Of a DNA stretch of 64,000 nucleotides, positions 8,246-17,361 are shown in pieces (the first letter of the stretch is position 1; each line of letters opens with the position of its first letter). Under the pieces are notes generated by a model. The model searched no databases, was not told where the DNA came from, and saw nothing but the letters and a program-made list of their open reading frames with translations. Source of the stretch: Clostridiales bacterium (GTDB lineage: Bacteria; Bacillota; Clostridia; Oscillospirales; Oscillospiraceae); contig JAJUJI010000007.1 of NCBI GenBank assembly GCA_029265405.1, positions 62,001 through 126,000 of the forward strand, read 5' to 3'. The position numbers and the translations under genes are program-made.

Positions 8246-9940
8246 ATGAAAATGAGCGCGGCGCCCATGCTGAACGCGTATCCCGACAGCATCGGGCCGG
8301 ACCTGGGCCATGCCGTAAGGCTTCTGCAAAGGCCGGAGCTGAAGGACGTCTTCGGATCGTTCTATATACTGCCGAGCATATTCAACACAGACCTTGACAG
8401 GGGCTTTTCGGTCATAGATTACAATATAAACAGGCTGCTCGGCTCGGAAAAGGATCTGGAGGACCTGCGGGGGCTGGGGATAGACCTGAAGCTGGACTTC
8501 ATTTTGAATCACGCCTCGGTCCTGTCAAAGCCCTTTCGTGACATTGTCGAAAAAGGCGGCAGATCCGAATACAGGGATTTTTTTATAGATTGGAACCGGT
8601 TTTGGGAAGGGCGCGGAGTTATGACGGAGGAGGGCTATATCCAGCCCGACCCGGAGCTTATTAAGGATATGTTTTTCAGGAAGCCCGGCCTGCCCGTGCT
8701 TATGGTGCGTTTTCCCGACGGGAGGGACGTTCCTTACTGGAACACCTTTTATCAGGAGGTAAGGTACGCGAAAATCGACCCGCTGGAGCTGGTTTCAAGG
8801 CTGGACCTTCAATACAACGCCGCCGTCATGCTGGCCGGCGTTGTAAACGCCGCTATAGACGCGGGCAAAAGGCCGGCCGAGATCAACTTCGGGCGTTTTG
8901 GGGACTGCCGTGACGCTGTTGTGGAAATGCTGGAGTCCGGGCGCAGGTATCTAGGCCAGATGGACCTGAATATCAAATCCCCTCTGGTCTGGGAGCATTA
9001 CGACCGGACGCTGCGCACCCTCGCCGGCTACGGGGCGGGGATAGTCAGGCTGGATGCCTTCGCCTACGCGCACAAGGAGCCGGGCAGAAGGAACTTCTTG
9101 AACGAGCCGGAAACGTGGGAGCTGCTGGAGAGGATAAGAGGGCTGGCCGACAGGTACGGCTTGACCCTGCTTCCGGAAATACACGCCTCCTATGGGGAAA
9201 AGGTATATAAAGAGATAGCCGCCCGCGGCTATCCCACCTATGATTTCTTCCTGCCCGGCCTTATTATAGACGCCTTCGAGCGGCAGACGGCCGAGGTCCT
9301 TGCAGGTTGGGCCAACGAGCTGCATCGCGGCGGGATACGCACGGTCAACATGCTCGGCTGCCATGACGGCATACCGCTTCTGGACCTGAAGGGGCTGCTT
9401 GAGGAGGAGCGAATCCGGAGCCTTATCGATACGGTAGTCGGGCGCGGGGGCTATGTGAAGGATTTGCACGGCAAGACGAATATTTACTACCAGGTCAACG
9501 CCACTTATTACAGCGCGCTGGGGGAGGACGACCGCAGGCTGCTGCTGGCACGCGCCATCCAGCTTTTCACGCCAGGAAAGCCGCAGATTTGGTATCTTGA
9601 CCTGTTTGCAGGCAAAAACGACTATGAGGCCGTTGCCAGGGCCGGCGCCGGCGGCCATAAGGAGATCAACCGCACCAACCTGTCCTACGAGACGGCCGAA
9701 GCGGCGCTGGGAAAAAGCGTGGTGAGGGACCAGCTTGAGCTGCTGAGATTCAGAAACATATTTCCCGCCTTCGGCTTCGACGGTGCGATGCGCGCCGCCG
9801 CCGGGCCGGAGCATAGGCTTGAAATAAGCTGGGAAAAGGAGGGCTGCAGGGCCCTGCTTGCGGCGGATCTGCGCACCTGCGGCTTTTCCGTGACGGGTTT
9901 CGACGCCGCCGGGAAAAAAATTTTCGAGTATGTTCAATAA
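8246..9940 (+). CDS. GH13_18 sucrose-phosphorylase-like enzyme
   Basis: The 564-residue enzyme belongs to the alpha-amylase superfamily, subfamily 18, whose members reversibly phosphorolyse alpha-glucosides (sucrose, sucrose 6-phosphate, glucosylglycerate or glucosylglycerol) to glucose 1-phosphate. D270 in GIVRLDAFAY should be the nucleophile, E311 in LLPEIHASYG the acid/base, and D374 in GCHDG the transition-state stabiliser. There is no signal peptide, so it is cytoplasmic. It begins 18 bases after the kinase. The acceptor is not obvious, and the linked kinase suggests a non-fructose acceptor that needs phosphorylation. Length and motif order are normal for the subfamily. Confidence 0.88.
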   Translation: MKMSAAPMLNAYPDSIGPDLGHAVRLLQRPELKDVFGSFYILPSIFNTDLDRGFSVIDYNINRLLGSEKDLEDLRGLGIDLKLDFILNHASVLSKPFRDIVEKGGRSEYRDFFIDWNRFWEGRGVMTEEGYIQPDPELIKDMFFRKPGLPVLMVRFPDGRDVPYWNTFYQEVRYAKIDPLELVSRLDLQYNAAVMLAGVVNAAIDAGKRPAEINFGRFGDCRDAVVEMLESGRRYLGQMDLNIKSPLVWEHYDRTLRTLAGYGAGIVRLDAFAYAHKEPGRRNFLNEPETWELLERIRGLADRYGLTLLPEIHASYGEKVYKEIAARGYPTYDFFLPGLIIDAFERQTAEVLAGWANELHRGGIRTVNMLGCHDGIPLLDLKGLLEEERIRSLIDTVVGRGGYVKDLHGKTNIYYQVNATYYSALGEDDRRLLLARAIQLFTPGKPQIWYLDLFAGKNDYEAVARAGAGGHKEINRTNLSYETAEAALGKSVVRDQLELLRFRNIFPAFGFDGAMRAAAGPEHRLEISWEKEGCRALLAADLRTCGFSVTGFDAAGKKIFEYVQ

Positions 9941-9946
9941 AAAAGA

Positions 9947-9971
9947 CGGGGCCGGCTTGCAGCCGGCTCCG
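9947..9971. terminator. Terminator between convergent GH13_18 and ATPase genes
   Basis: An 11-bp stem with one G-T pair and a TGC loop. On the minus strand it is followed by TCTTTTTTATT, a classic intrinsic terminator for the long importer operon that ends at 9979. It can also stop the GH13_18 transcript. Confidence 0.82.
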
Positions 9972-9978
9972 TTAAGCT

Positions 9979-11169
9979 TCAGCTTGAAAACAGGCTTGCT
10001 CCGGTTTCCGGGTCGAACAGGTGCACTCTGCGGCCCTCCGCGCCAAGGAGCAGACTTGTTCCCGGCAGCCAGCCGGCCTGGACCTCGCCCGAGGGTACTA
10101 CAGAAATAAGCTCCGTACCGCCGGAGTCAAAAAAAATATGCGTTTCGTCCCAGTTAACGCTGAGGCTTAGGATCCTGGCCTCCAGGCCGGCGGGAGAAGG
10201 GCGAAGGTAAACGGGGCGTATGCCCAAAACGACCCTTCCGGGCTTCACTCCTTTTGAGGCCAATATGCGGCTTCGCTCTTCAGAAAGCCGTACCTTCAAG
10301 CCGCGGCACCGGACCCAGTATTCCCCGCCTTCCGCAGTCAAAACGGCGTCGTCAAAAAAATTCATGCGGGGCGTTCCGATGAAGCCGGCGGTAAAGCGGT
10401 TTGCCGGCCTGCCGTATACCTCGGCGGGCGTTCCCGCCTGCCTTATCAGCCCGTTTTCCATGACGACAAGCCTGTCGCCGAGGGATAGCGCCTCCGTCTG
10501 GTCGTGGGTGGCGTAGACGAAGGTCTTGCCCAGACTGCCGTGCAGGCGCCGCAGCTCGCTTCTTATCTGAGCCCGCGTTTTAGGGTCCAGATTGCTGAAG
10601 GGCTCGTCATATAAAAATACAGACGGATCCCTTATCAGAGTCCGGCCGATTGCCACCCTCTGCCGTTCTCCGCCGGACAGCTCCCCGGGCCTTTTGTCAA
10701 GCTTGCCTTCCAGCCCCAGCGTTTCGGCGGCAAGCCGGACCTTCTCGTCTATCTCATGGCGGGGCAGGCGCCGGATCCTAAGGGAAAAAGCGAGGTTGTC
10801 GTAGACCGTAAGGTGCGGATAGAGGGCCAGGTTCTGGCTTACCAAAGCAATGTTGCGCTCATTGGGCGGGATGGAGGAGGCGGGCCTTCCGTCAAGGTAA
10901 AGCTCGCCGTCGGTAAGGCTCTCCAGCCCGGCTATCAGGCGCAGGAGCGTCGTTTTGCCGCAGCCGGAGGGGCCGGTCAGAACCGTGAAGGAGCCGTCCG
11001 GTATGTCCAGCCATGTGCGCCTGAGGGCTATAACGCCCTCGCTGGTGGCGTACGGCTGCCTTTTTTCCCGTTCAAGAGCTTCCCTTGCTTTTTTTCGCCC
11101 GAATATTCTACCCTTCAAGCTGGTGAAGGGATAAATTTTGACGGCCCCCTCAAGCCTTATTGCAGCCAT
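9979..11169 (-). CDS. MsmX/UgpC-type sugar ABC transporter ATPase
   Basis: The 396-residue cytoplasmic ATPase has Walker A GPSGCGKTT, signature LSGGERQRVA, Walker B VFLYDEP, D-loop SNLD and switch histidine in YATHDQ. The C-terminal third is a TOBE/MalK-like regulatory region. Compared with MalK it has about 30 extra basic residues between the first strand (KIYPF) and the next (GVIAL), an insertion I recall from other clostridial sugar ATPases. It closes the minus-strand operon and probably powers the LplBC-like permease, perhaps also other importers, as MsmX does in Bacillus. Gap of 12 bases from the YesL-like gene. Confidence 0.9.
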   Translation of the reverse strand: MAAIRLEGAVKIYPFTSLKGRIFGRKKAREALEREKRQPYATSEGVIALRRTWLDIPDGSFTVLTGPSGCGKTTLLRLIAGLESLTDGELYLDGRPASSIPPNERNIALVSQNLALYPHLTVYDNLAFSLRIRRLPRHEIDEKVRLAAETLGLEGKLDKRPGELSGGERQRVAIGRTLIRDPSVFLYDEPFSNLDPKTRAQIRSELRRLHGSLGKTFVYATHDQTEALSLGDRLVVMENGLIRQAGTPAEVYGRPANRFTAGFIGTPRMNFFDDAVLTAEGGEYWVRCRGLKVRLSEERSRILASKGVKPGRVVLGIRPVYLRPSPAGLEARILSLSVNWDETHIFFDSGGTELISVVPSGEVQAGWLPGTSLLLGAEGRRVHLFDPETGASLFSS

Positions 11170-11181
11170 AACGCCATCCTT

Positions 11182-11898
11182 TTAGTCATTCTTATCTTCA
11201 TCCAGATCGAAGCGCTCCGCCTCTTTTATTGCCGAATGGGCCTCGGCCTGCGCCTCAGGGGCCGGAGCCTGCACCTCGCCGCCTAAAAGGCCGTTCGCCC
11301 TCATGTACTTCAGGAAAAGCTTTTCCGTGACCTGGCTGAGCGTCCACATGTGAAGCCCGGGCAGAAACAGCAGAAGGGGAGGCCAAAACCAGGCGGCGGC
11401 GGCAAAAATAAGCCCCAAAATAAGCAGGGGCAACAGCCTGGGAAGGCTGCCGAGGGCAAACCAGGCCGAAAGGCGCAGCACGGCTACGACGCCGCAGTCG
11501 AACCTGGAGAGAACTGGCGCGATAAGCATAAAGACGCAGGCGGCAATAAGGCTGAGGACCAGCCCTATTGCCAGATAAGCAAGCCCGAAGGGGCGAGCGC
11601 TCATTTGCGCGCCGAAATCAAGGCAGGTATAAAGGATAAGGGCCGCCGCGACGCAAAGGAGCGAAAGGGGTATGCCTTGCTTCAGATTGCTTTTAAAAGA
11701 GCTGAAAAAAGCCCTCGCCGCTCCCGTTCCGCCGCCGCGCACGGTTTTGACTATGGCGTGATACATGGCAGCCGAGGCGGGAATCAGCGTTACCGCCGGA
11801 ACGGAGGCGGCGCACCAGAGCAGGCTCAGCATCATCATGCCGCCGATGGCGGAGAGCGCCGACATCAGCGGGCCGTCGTGATGAAATAGTCCTCCCAA
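11182..11898 (-). CDS. YesL-like DUF624 membrane protein
   Basis: The 238-residue protein has about five hydrophobic segments and the DUF624 N terminus GLFHHDGPLMS. The start is TTG at 11898, because this gives the conserved GLFH N terminus and GGCGGGG lies 7 bases upstream. YesL-family proteins accompany LplA/B/C-type polysaccharide-fragment importers in Firmicutes, but their role is unknown. The acidic, alanine-rich C-terminal tail after residue 205 is not part of the domain. Confidence 0.82.
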   Translation of the reverse strand: MGGLFHHDGPLMSALSAIGGMMMLSLLWCAASVPAVTLIPASAAMYHAIVKTVRGGGTGAARAFFSSFKSNLKQGIPLSLLCVAAALILYTCLDFGAQMSARPFGLAYLAIGLVLSLIAACVFMLIAPVLSRFDCGVVAVLRLSAWFALGSLPRLLPLLILGLIFAAAAWFWPPLLLFLPGLHMWTLSQVTEKLFLKYMRANGLLGGEVQAPAPEAQAEAHSAIKEAERFDLDEDKND

Positions 11899-11938
11899 TT
11901 ATCAGCCCCGCCTTATGAATAAATTTGACAGCTCGCGC

Positions 11939-12883
11939 TCAAAAGCCCAGCCCCTCAAGCCAGGAGGCGCACAGGCCGCTCCAGCTTGCCACCTGGGGTA
12001 CGCTGGAGGAAAGGTCGTTGTTTCCGTCGGCCAGGGCCAGACCGTGAACGCCCTCGGAATAGCAGTGAAGCTCGTAAGGCACCCCCGCAGCCTGGAGAGC
12101 CGAGCACAGCGCGAAGGAGTGGCGGGCGTCGTCGCTTATTGTTGTCCATACGAACATGGGCGGCGTGTCCGGGGTTACGTTCTGCTCAGGGGAAAGGTAG
12201 AATTTTTCGGCCGCGGAGGTTTTGTCCTGGGCCATGAACATGCCGGGAAAGGCGCACATGGAAAAGGCCCCGTAGCAGATGACGGCGGCGTCCGGCCGGC
12301 AGGAAAAACGCTCTACGGGATCCTCCGCGTCCGGAGTTCCGGCGTCGTAATGCGTCGCGCAGTTGCCCGAAAGCATGCCGCCCGCCGAAAAGCCCATCGC
12401 CGCCACCTTCTCGGTTATTTGCAGCTCGTCCCTTTTGCATCTTAGAAGGCGGATGGCTCGCTGCATGTCGGCTATAGCGTCATGCCTTGTATAGGGCTTG
12501 ATGCGGTAGGTCAGTATAGCGGCGTTGAAGCCCGCGTTTGCAAAATAAGCGGCCACATTCATGCCCTCGCAGCCGGTGCGGGTTTCAAAGCCGCCCCCGT
12601 GGGCCACGATGACGGTGCCCCTTGGCCTTACCCTGTCGGGCGAAGGGATAAAGGCTATCGAGGGCTCCGGCTGCAGAGGCGTTTTGGCCGCGTCATAGCC
12701 CGGCGCGCCCTTTTCCCAGAGCGGAATAAGGTCGAAGCGGTTTATCGCATCGTTCCAAATTTTAAGGTTCCCTTCGATGTCAAATGAACCGTCCGGCTTG
12801 CGGTGCCTGGAAACATGCCGGATTACAGCCTTTTCAGCGACTATTTTTTCCAGCGTCTCGCGGTTGGATTCGTATTTTTTCAT
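11939..12883 (-). CDS. Alpha/beta-hydrolase, probable intracellular sugar esterase
   Basis: The 314-residue protein shows the oxyanion-hole motif AHGGGF, the nucleophile elbow GFSAGG and a late GVHGL that should hold the catalytic histidine, matching the BD-FAE/acetyl-esterase group. No signal peptide. It lies between the permease gene LplC-like (21 bases upstream) and the YesL-like gene, so it is likely to remove acetyl or other acyl groups from the imported oligosaccharide. Exact substrate is not predictable. Confidence 0.82.
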   Translation of the reverse strand: MKKYESNRETLEKIVAEKAVIRHVSRHRKPDGSFDIEGNLKIWNDAINRFDLIPLWEKGAPGYDAAKTPLQPEPSIAFIPSPDRVRPRGTVIVAHGGGFETRTGCEGMNVAAYFANAGFNAAILTYRIKPYTRHDAIADMQRAIRLLRCKRDELQITEKVAAMGFSAGGMLSGNCATHYDAGTPDAEDPVERFSCRPDAAVICYGAFSMCAFPGMFMAQDKTSAAEKFYLSPEQNVTPDTPPMFVWTTISDDARHSFALCSALQAAGVPYELHCYSEGVHGLALADGNNDLSSSVPQVASWSGLCASWLEGLGF

Positions 12884-12904
12884 GGCTGCGCTAAACCTCC
12901 CCGG

Positions 12905-13807
12905 TCAGCCCTTGACGCTTCCCACGACAAGGCCCTTTATAAGCTCCTTCTGGATGAAGGGGTAGACCATAAGTATCGGCAAAATGGCTATAATCGCGAT
13001 GGCCATGCGCGCTCCCTCGGTAGGCAGGTCAAGGTTTGCAAGCATAGCCTGCTCGGCCATATTGGAGCTTGTTTTAAGGAAAGTGATGTTGTTCATTAGC
13101 TTTTGCAGATACACCTGTATAGTGTAAAGCTTGGAATTGGTGATGTAGTAAAGGCCGTTGGTCCAGTTGTTCCAGTAGCCAACCGCCGCAAAAAGCCCCA
13201 CGGTGGCCAGCACGGGCTTGGACAGGGGCACCATGATTTTTGAGTATATTCGCAGCTCGCCGGCCCCGTCCATTCTGGCGGCCTCGATAATGGCGTAGGG
13301 TATGCTGGCGCTGTAATAGTTTCTGACCAGCAGCACGTTCATCGCGCCCATAAGGCCGCCGGGCAGTATAAGCGCCCAGATGGTGTCCTTTACGTGGAAG
13401 ATCCTTGTCCAGACTATATAAGAGGCCGTAAGGCCGCCGTTGAACATGCAGGTGAAAAAGACCACAAAGGCAAGCACGTTTCTCGCCTTGAAGTCCTTTC
13501 TGCTGAGAGGATAGGCAAACAGCGAGGTGAGTACCAGGTTCGTCAGCGTTCCCGCGGTTGTCACTAAGATAGTGAGCAGATAGCATCTTCCGATGGTGAG
13601 CCTCTTTGCCCACAGGAAGGAATACGCGGCGGTGCTGAACTTGGAAGGCCAAAACCGATAGCCGAATTTTGAGATGGCCTCCTCGCTGGAAAAGGATACG
13701 CTAAGCATAAGTATGAACGGCGTGATGCAGTATATGGCGATCAATATCATGACCGTCAAGGCAACGTAATGGAAGACCTTTTCGCTGCCCATTCTTGTCG
13801 TATTCAT
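12905..13807 (-). CDS. LplC/YtcP-type ABC sugar permease
   Basis: The 300-residue inner-membrane subunit has six predicted transmembrane segments and the EAA-like loop EAARMDGAGELRIYSKIMVPL that contacts the ATPase. The start is ATG 13807 with GGGAGG 9 bases upstream. It pairs with the LplB-like subunit 17 bases upstream to form the membrane channel for complex plant oligosaccharides. Family is the CUT1 subset that lacks a dedicated ATPase. Confidence 0.92.
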   Translation of the reverse strand: MNTTRMGSEKVFHYVALTVMILIAIYCITPFILMLSVSFSSEEAISKFGYRFWPSKFSTAAYSFLWAKRLTIGRCYLLTILVTTAGTLTNLVLTSLFAYPLSRKDFKARNVLAFVVFFTCMFNGGLTASYIVWTRIFHVKDTIWALILPGGLMGAMNVLLVRNYYSASIPYAIIEAARMDGAGELRIYSKIMVPLSKPVLATVGLFAAVGYWNNWTNGLYYITNSKLYTIQVYLQKLMNNITFLKTSSNMAEQAMLANLDLPTEGARMAIAIIAILPILMVYPFIQKELIKGLVVGSVKG

Positions 13808-13824
13808 AAGCCGCAGCCTCCCGC

Positions 13825-14799
13825 TCAGAACAGCGCGCTGTCTTTGTCGAACTTCCTGACTACCGCGTTGGAAAGCAGCACGAGCAGGAAGCCGATTATA
13901 GCCTGGAATACGCTGGCCGCCGAGGACATCCCGACGTTGTTCATTTCAAGCAGCGCCCTGTATACGTAGGTGTCTATAGTTTGCGTCGTTGAATAGAGCA
14001 TGCCGGAATTCAGCGTGACCTGATAAAAGAGGCCGAAATCCGAATTGAATATGCTGCCTATGCTCAAAAGCAGCATAAGTATTATCATATGCCGGAGCAG
14101 GGGCAGGGTGATGTGCCATATTTGCTGGAGCTTCCTTGCGCCGTCTATCCTTGCCACCTCATATAGGGACTTGTCTATTCCGCCTATGGAGGCCATGTAA
14201 ACGATTGAGCTTTGCCCGGATACCTGCCAGAAATGGACTATGGTCAGTATCAGAGGCCAATATTTCGCGGACATGTACCAGTTTATGGGCTTGTCGAGTA
14301 TTACGCTGTTCAGGTATCCGTTTGTCACGCTGAGAAAGCCGTAAACTATATACGAGAGTATGACCGCCGATATCATAAACGGGAAGCAAATGACCGGCTG
14401 TATTATTTTGGCTATTTTTCTGTCGGCTATCTCGGACATGAAAAGCGCTATCGCCAGCGCTATAACCAACCCTAGCGCTATCCAGGTCAGGTTGTACAGC
14501 AGGGTATTGCGAATCATGATCCAGGCGTCCTTGGTGGCAAACAGGTACTTGAAATTGTCAAAGCCGACCCAGGGGCTTTTGAAAATTCCTATGGAAAAGT
14601 TAACCTTTTTAAACGCTATAAGTATGCCGAAAAGCGGCAGGTAGTTGTTGCAGGTCAGATAAATCATTCCCGGCAATATCATCAGATAGAGCGGTATCTG
14701 GTGCCTGATGTCCGTCCAGCGGTTTTTCCTGCGTTTTTTCAGCAGGTTTTCGTATTGGCGGATATCGTTTTCCTCCGCCGCCGGTCGTGTTTCCGTCAA
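13825..14799 (-). CDS. LplB/YteP-type ABC sugar permease
   Basis: The channel partner of the LplC-like protein. I place the start at TTG 14799 because GAGGGG lies 6 bases before it; upstream codons to 14844 have no ribosome site. That gives 324 residues with six transmembrane segments, beginning around YLMILPG, and the EAA-like loop EVARIDGARKLQQIWHITLP. It lies 129 bases after the binding-protein gene. The substrate of relatives is rhamnogalacturonan or other plant-wall fragments; here unknown. Confidence 0.9.
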   Translation of the reverse strand: MTETRPAAEENDIRQYENLLKKRRKNRWTDIRHQIPLYLMILPGMIYLTCNNYLPLFGILIAFKKVNFSIGIFKSPWVGFDNFKYLFATKDAWIMIRNTLLYNLTWIALGLVIALAIALFMSEIADRKIAKIIQPVICFPFMISAVILSYIVYGFLSVTNGYLNSVILDKPINWYMSAKYWPLILTIVHFWQVSGQSSIVYMASIGGIDKSLYEVARIDGARKLQQIWHITLPLLRHMIILMLLLSIGSIFNSDFGLFYQVTLNSGMLYSTTQTIDTYVYRALLEMNNVGMSSAASVFQAIIGFLLVLLSNAVVRKFDKDSALF

Positions 14800-14927
14800 T
14801 CGGATCCCCTCTTTTTCAGACTGTTCCAACAGCCCGCGCCGCACTGATGCGGCGCGGGCGTCGAGTTAGAAGGAGCTTTTTGCCTTGGTGGCGGTTTGAG
14901 CCGCGCCGTTTTTCCCCGAATCAGGCC

Positions 14928-16487
14928 TTACTTGCTCTTGCTTGCCAGCCAGGCGTCGACCTGAGCCTGGTAGTCGGCCAAAATATCGTCAATCCCCGCC
15001 GCTTTCAGCGCGCTGAGGAACTCGGGCATGTAAACCTCGGGATCCACGTCGCCGTAAATGAGCGCCTTGAAATACTGGTTGTATACGTTGTTCACGGCCG
15101 CGTACTGGGTGGAAACCTTTTCCGTGCTGGGGGTAAAGCCGAAGAGCGGAACCTTGCGGGCTGTTTCAAGATTTTTCTTCATATAGTCCCTTGATTCCTC
15201 GGTAGTTCCCTCGAACCTGTACATCAAAAATTCGTCGCCGAAGATGCCGCTGTTGAGGGCGACCTGGTAAGGCACCGTGTCCCCAGTCTGGCCTTCGGGA
15301 TAGTTGATGGTCCCGTCCTCGTTGAATACGAAGTCAACGCCTTCAATGCCGTACATCATGGTATTGAGCACGAACTCGTCGGTCCACATCAGGTTCAGGA
15401 GGGTGGCGGCGGCCTCGGGGTTCTTGGAGGTGTAGGAAACGCCCCACATGATGCTGTTGGAGGAGCTGAGATCCTGGACAAGCACCTCTTTCGCGCCTAT
15501 TTCATCGCCGTAGGACTGGGTAAGACCGTTGGCCATAGTGGCCTCGTCATTGCTGTGGGCCATGACGGTTCCGATGGAAACGCCGTTTTGCAGCATAATA
15601 TCGGCCGTCAGGGAGTTTGCGGAGCCCTCCGGGCTGGTGTAGCCGAGCTGGCGGTACTTGTAGGCGCATTTCACGGCCTCGTTCCACGCCTCGGTTTCAA
15701 AATAGTTGACTATGGTGGGGTCGTCGCCTACCGTAGCGCCGACCAGGCCGACGATCGCCGTATCGTAGATGTTGTTGAAAATGTCGTAGTAGCGGCTGGA
15801 GTCGGCGTCTATCACCATGTCGGGGTAGGCGGCCTTCAGGGCGGCAAACAGGTCCTCAAGGTCGAAGAAGTCGTGTATCTTGCTCATGTCGTAGCCTATG
15901 GCGTCCACATAGGATTTATGGTAGAGGTATTTATAGGAGAGAACCAGGCATTTGTGGCAGGGAATGGCGTATACGTTGCCGTTTGTGGAGCCGATCTCAA
16001 GCCAGTCGCCGAGCAGCGCCTTGGTTTCCTTCATAACGTTGTCCAGATAAGGGTTGAGGTTTACCAGATAGCCGTTGTCCACCATGGTGGGGTAGTCGAG
16101 AGCCATAACTATGTCGCAGGGCTCGCCGCTGGAAAGGATCAAGTCGATTTGAGTTTGATAGTCAAAAAGTGTAATAAATTCGATGTCCAACGCCAGATTG
16201 AGGCCTTTGTCGTTTTTCAGGTAATCGTTTATGGCGTCCTCAACCTGCTTTGTGCCCTCTTCGCTGGGCGTAGTCCACCAGTTGACATAATATATTTTTA
16301 CAGTGTAGGGAGGGGTTTCGCTGGAGGCGCTGCTGCCAGAGGCGGAACTGCCGTCAGAAGCGGCGCCGCCGTTTGCAGCGCCGGAGCCCTCCTTCGCCGC
16401 GCCGCTGTTCTCGCCGCCGCTACCGCCGCAGGCGGTGAAGGAAAAGATCAGGAGCATCGCCAGCAGTAGTGCAAGTGCTTTTTTCAT
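14928..16487 (-). CDS. LplA-like solute-binding lipoprotein
   Basis: The 519-residue protein has a signal peptide with lipobox FTAC (C20), then a serine/glycine/alanine-rich linker of about 35 residues and a CUT1-type binding fold. It is the first gene of the permease block (LplB- and LplC-like downstream) and so is the receptor for this importer. It differs clearly from the lipoprotein at 5290. Start ATG 16487 with AAAGGA 10 bases upstream. Likely controlled by the YesM/YesN pair encoded just upstream. Confidence 0.92.
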   Translation of the reverse strand: MKKALALLLAMLLIFSFTACGGSGGENSGAAKEGSGAANGGAASDGSSASGSSASSETPPYTVKIYYVNWWTTPSEEGTKQVEDAINDYLKNDKGLNLALDIEFITLFDYQTQIDLILSSGEPCDIVMALDYPTMVDNGYLVNLNPYLDNVMKETKALLGDWLEIGSTNGNVYAIPCHKCLVLSYKYLYHKSYVDAIGYDMSKIHDFFDLEDLFAALKAAYPDMVIDADSSRYYDIFNNIYDTAIVGLVGATVGDDPTIVNYFETEAWNEAVKCAYKYRQLGYTSPEGSANSLTADIMLQNGVSIGTVMAHSNDEATMANGLTQSYGDEIGAKEVLVQDLSSSNSIMWGVSYTSKNPEAAATLLNLMWTDEFVLNTMMYGIEGVDFVFNEDGTINYPEGQTGDTVPYQVALNSGIFGDEFLMYRFEGTTEESRDYMKKNLETARKVPLFGFTPSTEKVSTQYAAVNNVYNQYFKALIYGDVDPEVYMPEFLSALKAAGIDDILADYQAQVDAWLASKSK

Positions 16488-16655
16488 TTTTTAGCTCAAT
16501 CCTTTCTGTCATACCGTTAAACGTATAAGAGCGTGACGCCGCGGGCGGCATGCACACTCCTTCCCATAATGCAAGCTGTACGATAATAATATCATTTGCT
16601 GCAAGCAAAAACTTTTAGATTTGTAATAAACACTTTTCATTATGTACTGGCAAAA

Positions 16656-17333
16656 TCAGCCGATAAGCCTTATAAGGGCCTTGATTGCCAGCTCCCTGTT
16701 GGCCGCTCCGGCGGCTATCCCGGCTATGGCGCTTTCCGGGTAAAAGCCTTCCTTAATTACCGGAGATTCCCTGTCAAGAATAATGCCGTAAGCCGCCGTT
16801 TTGCCGCTGCCGCCAGCGCACCGGTATATGCGTCCGGCGTTGCTTCCCAAAACCTCTTGCGGAAGCAAGGCTTCAAGATCCTCAAAGCAGCCGTAGCCGG
16901 CGTAGCTGTCGAATACCTCCCTGTCGGATATGAACAGATCCAGATTCCCCACGCTGAAAAGCGCGGCCAGCGCCTGCACCGTAAAGGCGCTTTCCTCCGT
17001 CATGTCGTTCCGGCTGTACCTGAAGCCGGCGTCTATGTCTATGCGGAACAGCTTCTTATCGTATCCCTCCCGCTCAAGCAAATCTCCGAAAAGCCGGTCT
17101 TCGCCTGCGGCGTCCCGGCCTTCGGCCCCGCTTGAATTGACCATGACTACATACAGAGCGGTTTTTTCGTGCCTTGACGTGTTAAGGACAAGATATGCGG
17201 CCAGCGCCAGAATAAGGACGGCCGCAAGCATGGGGGCCTTGTAGTAATCCCAGATATACTGCCGCCTCTGCCTCGGCTCCAGCCTTTTTATAGTGGAGGC
17301 TTCCCGCCTGAAAAACGCTTTTATTTTGTTCAT
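16656..17333 (-). CDS. Membrane-anchored protein of unknown function beside YesMN
   Basis: I do not recognise a family. The 225-residue protein has a basic N terminus, one membrane helix at about residues 33-52 (APMLAAVLILALAAYLVL), and an extracytoplasmic domain with short patterns seen in binding proteins: SVGNLDLFISDREVFDSYA, then a C-terminal alanine-rich helix. It may be a tethered accessory sensor or ligand-presenting protein for YesM. It sits 28 bases after the YesN stop and 168 bases before the binding-protein gene. Confidence 0.6.
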   Translation of the reverse strand: MNKIKAFFRREASTIKRLEPRQRRQYIWDYYKAPMLAAVLILALAAYLVLNTSRHEKTALYVVMVNSSGAEGRDAAGEDRLFGDLLEREGYDKKLFRIDIDAGFRYSRNDMTEESAFTVQALAALFSVGNLDLFISDREVFDSYAGYGCFEDLEALLPQEVLGSNAGRIYRCAGGSGKTAAYGIILDRESPVIKEGFYPESAIAGIAAGAANRELAIKALIRLIG

Positions 17334-17361
17334 CTATACCGACCGAGCTCCCATCCTGGAA

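Noticed and set aside
8951-9937. A 328-codon minus-strand open frame opposite the GH13_18 gene
   Set aside because: Antisense shadow of a gene with clear catalytic motifs; no supporting features.
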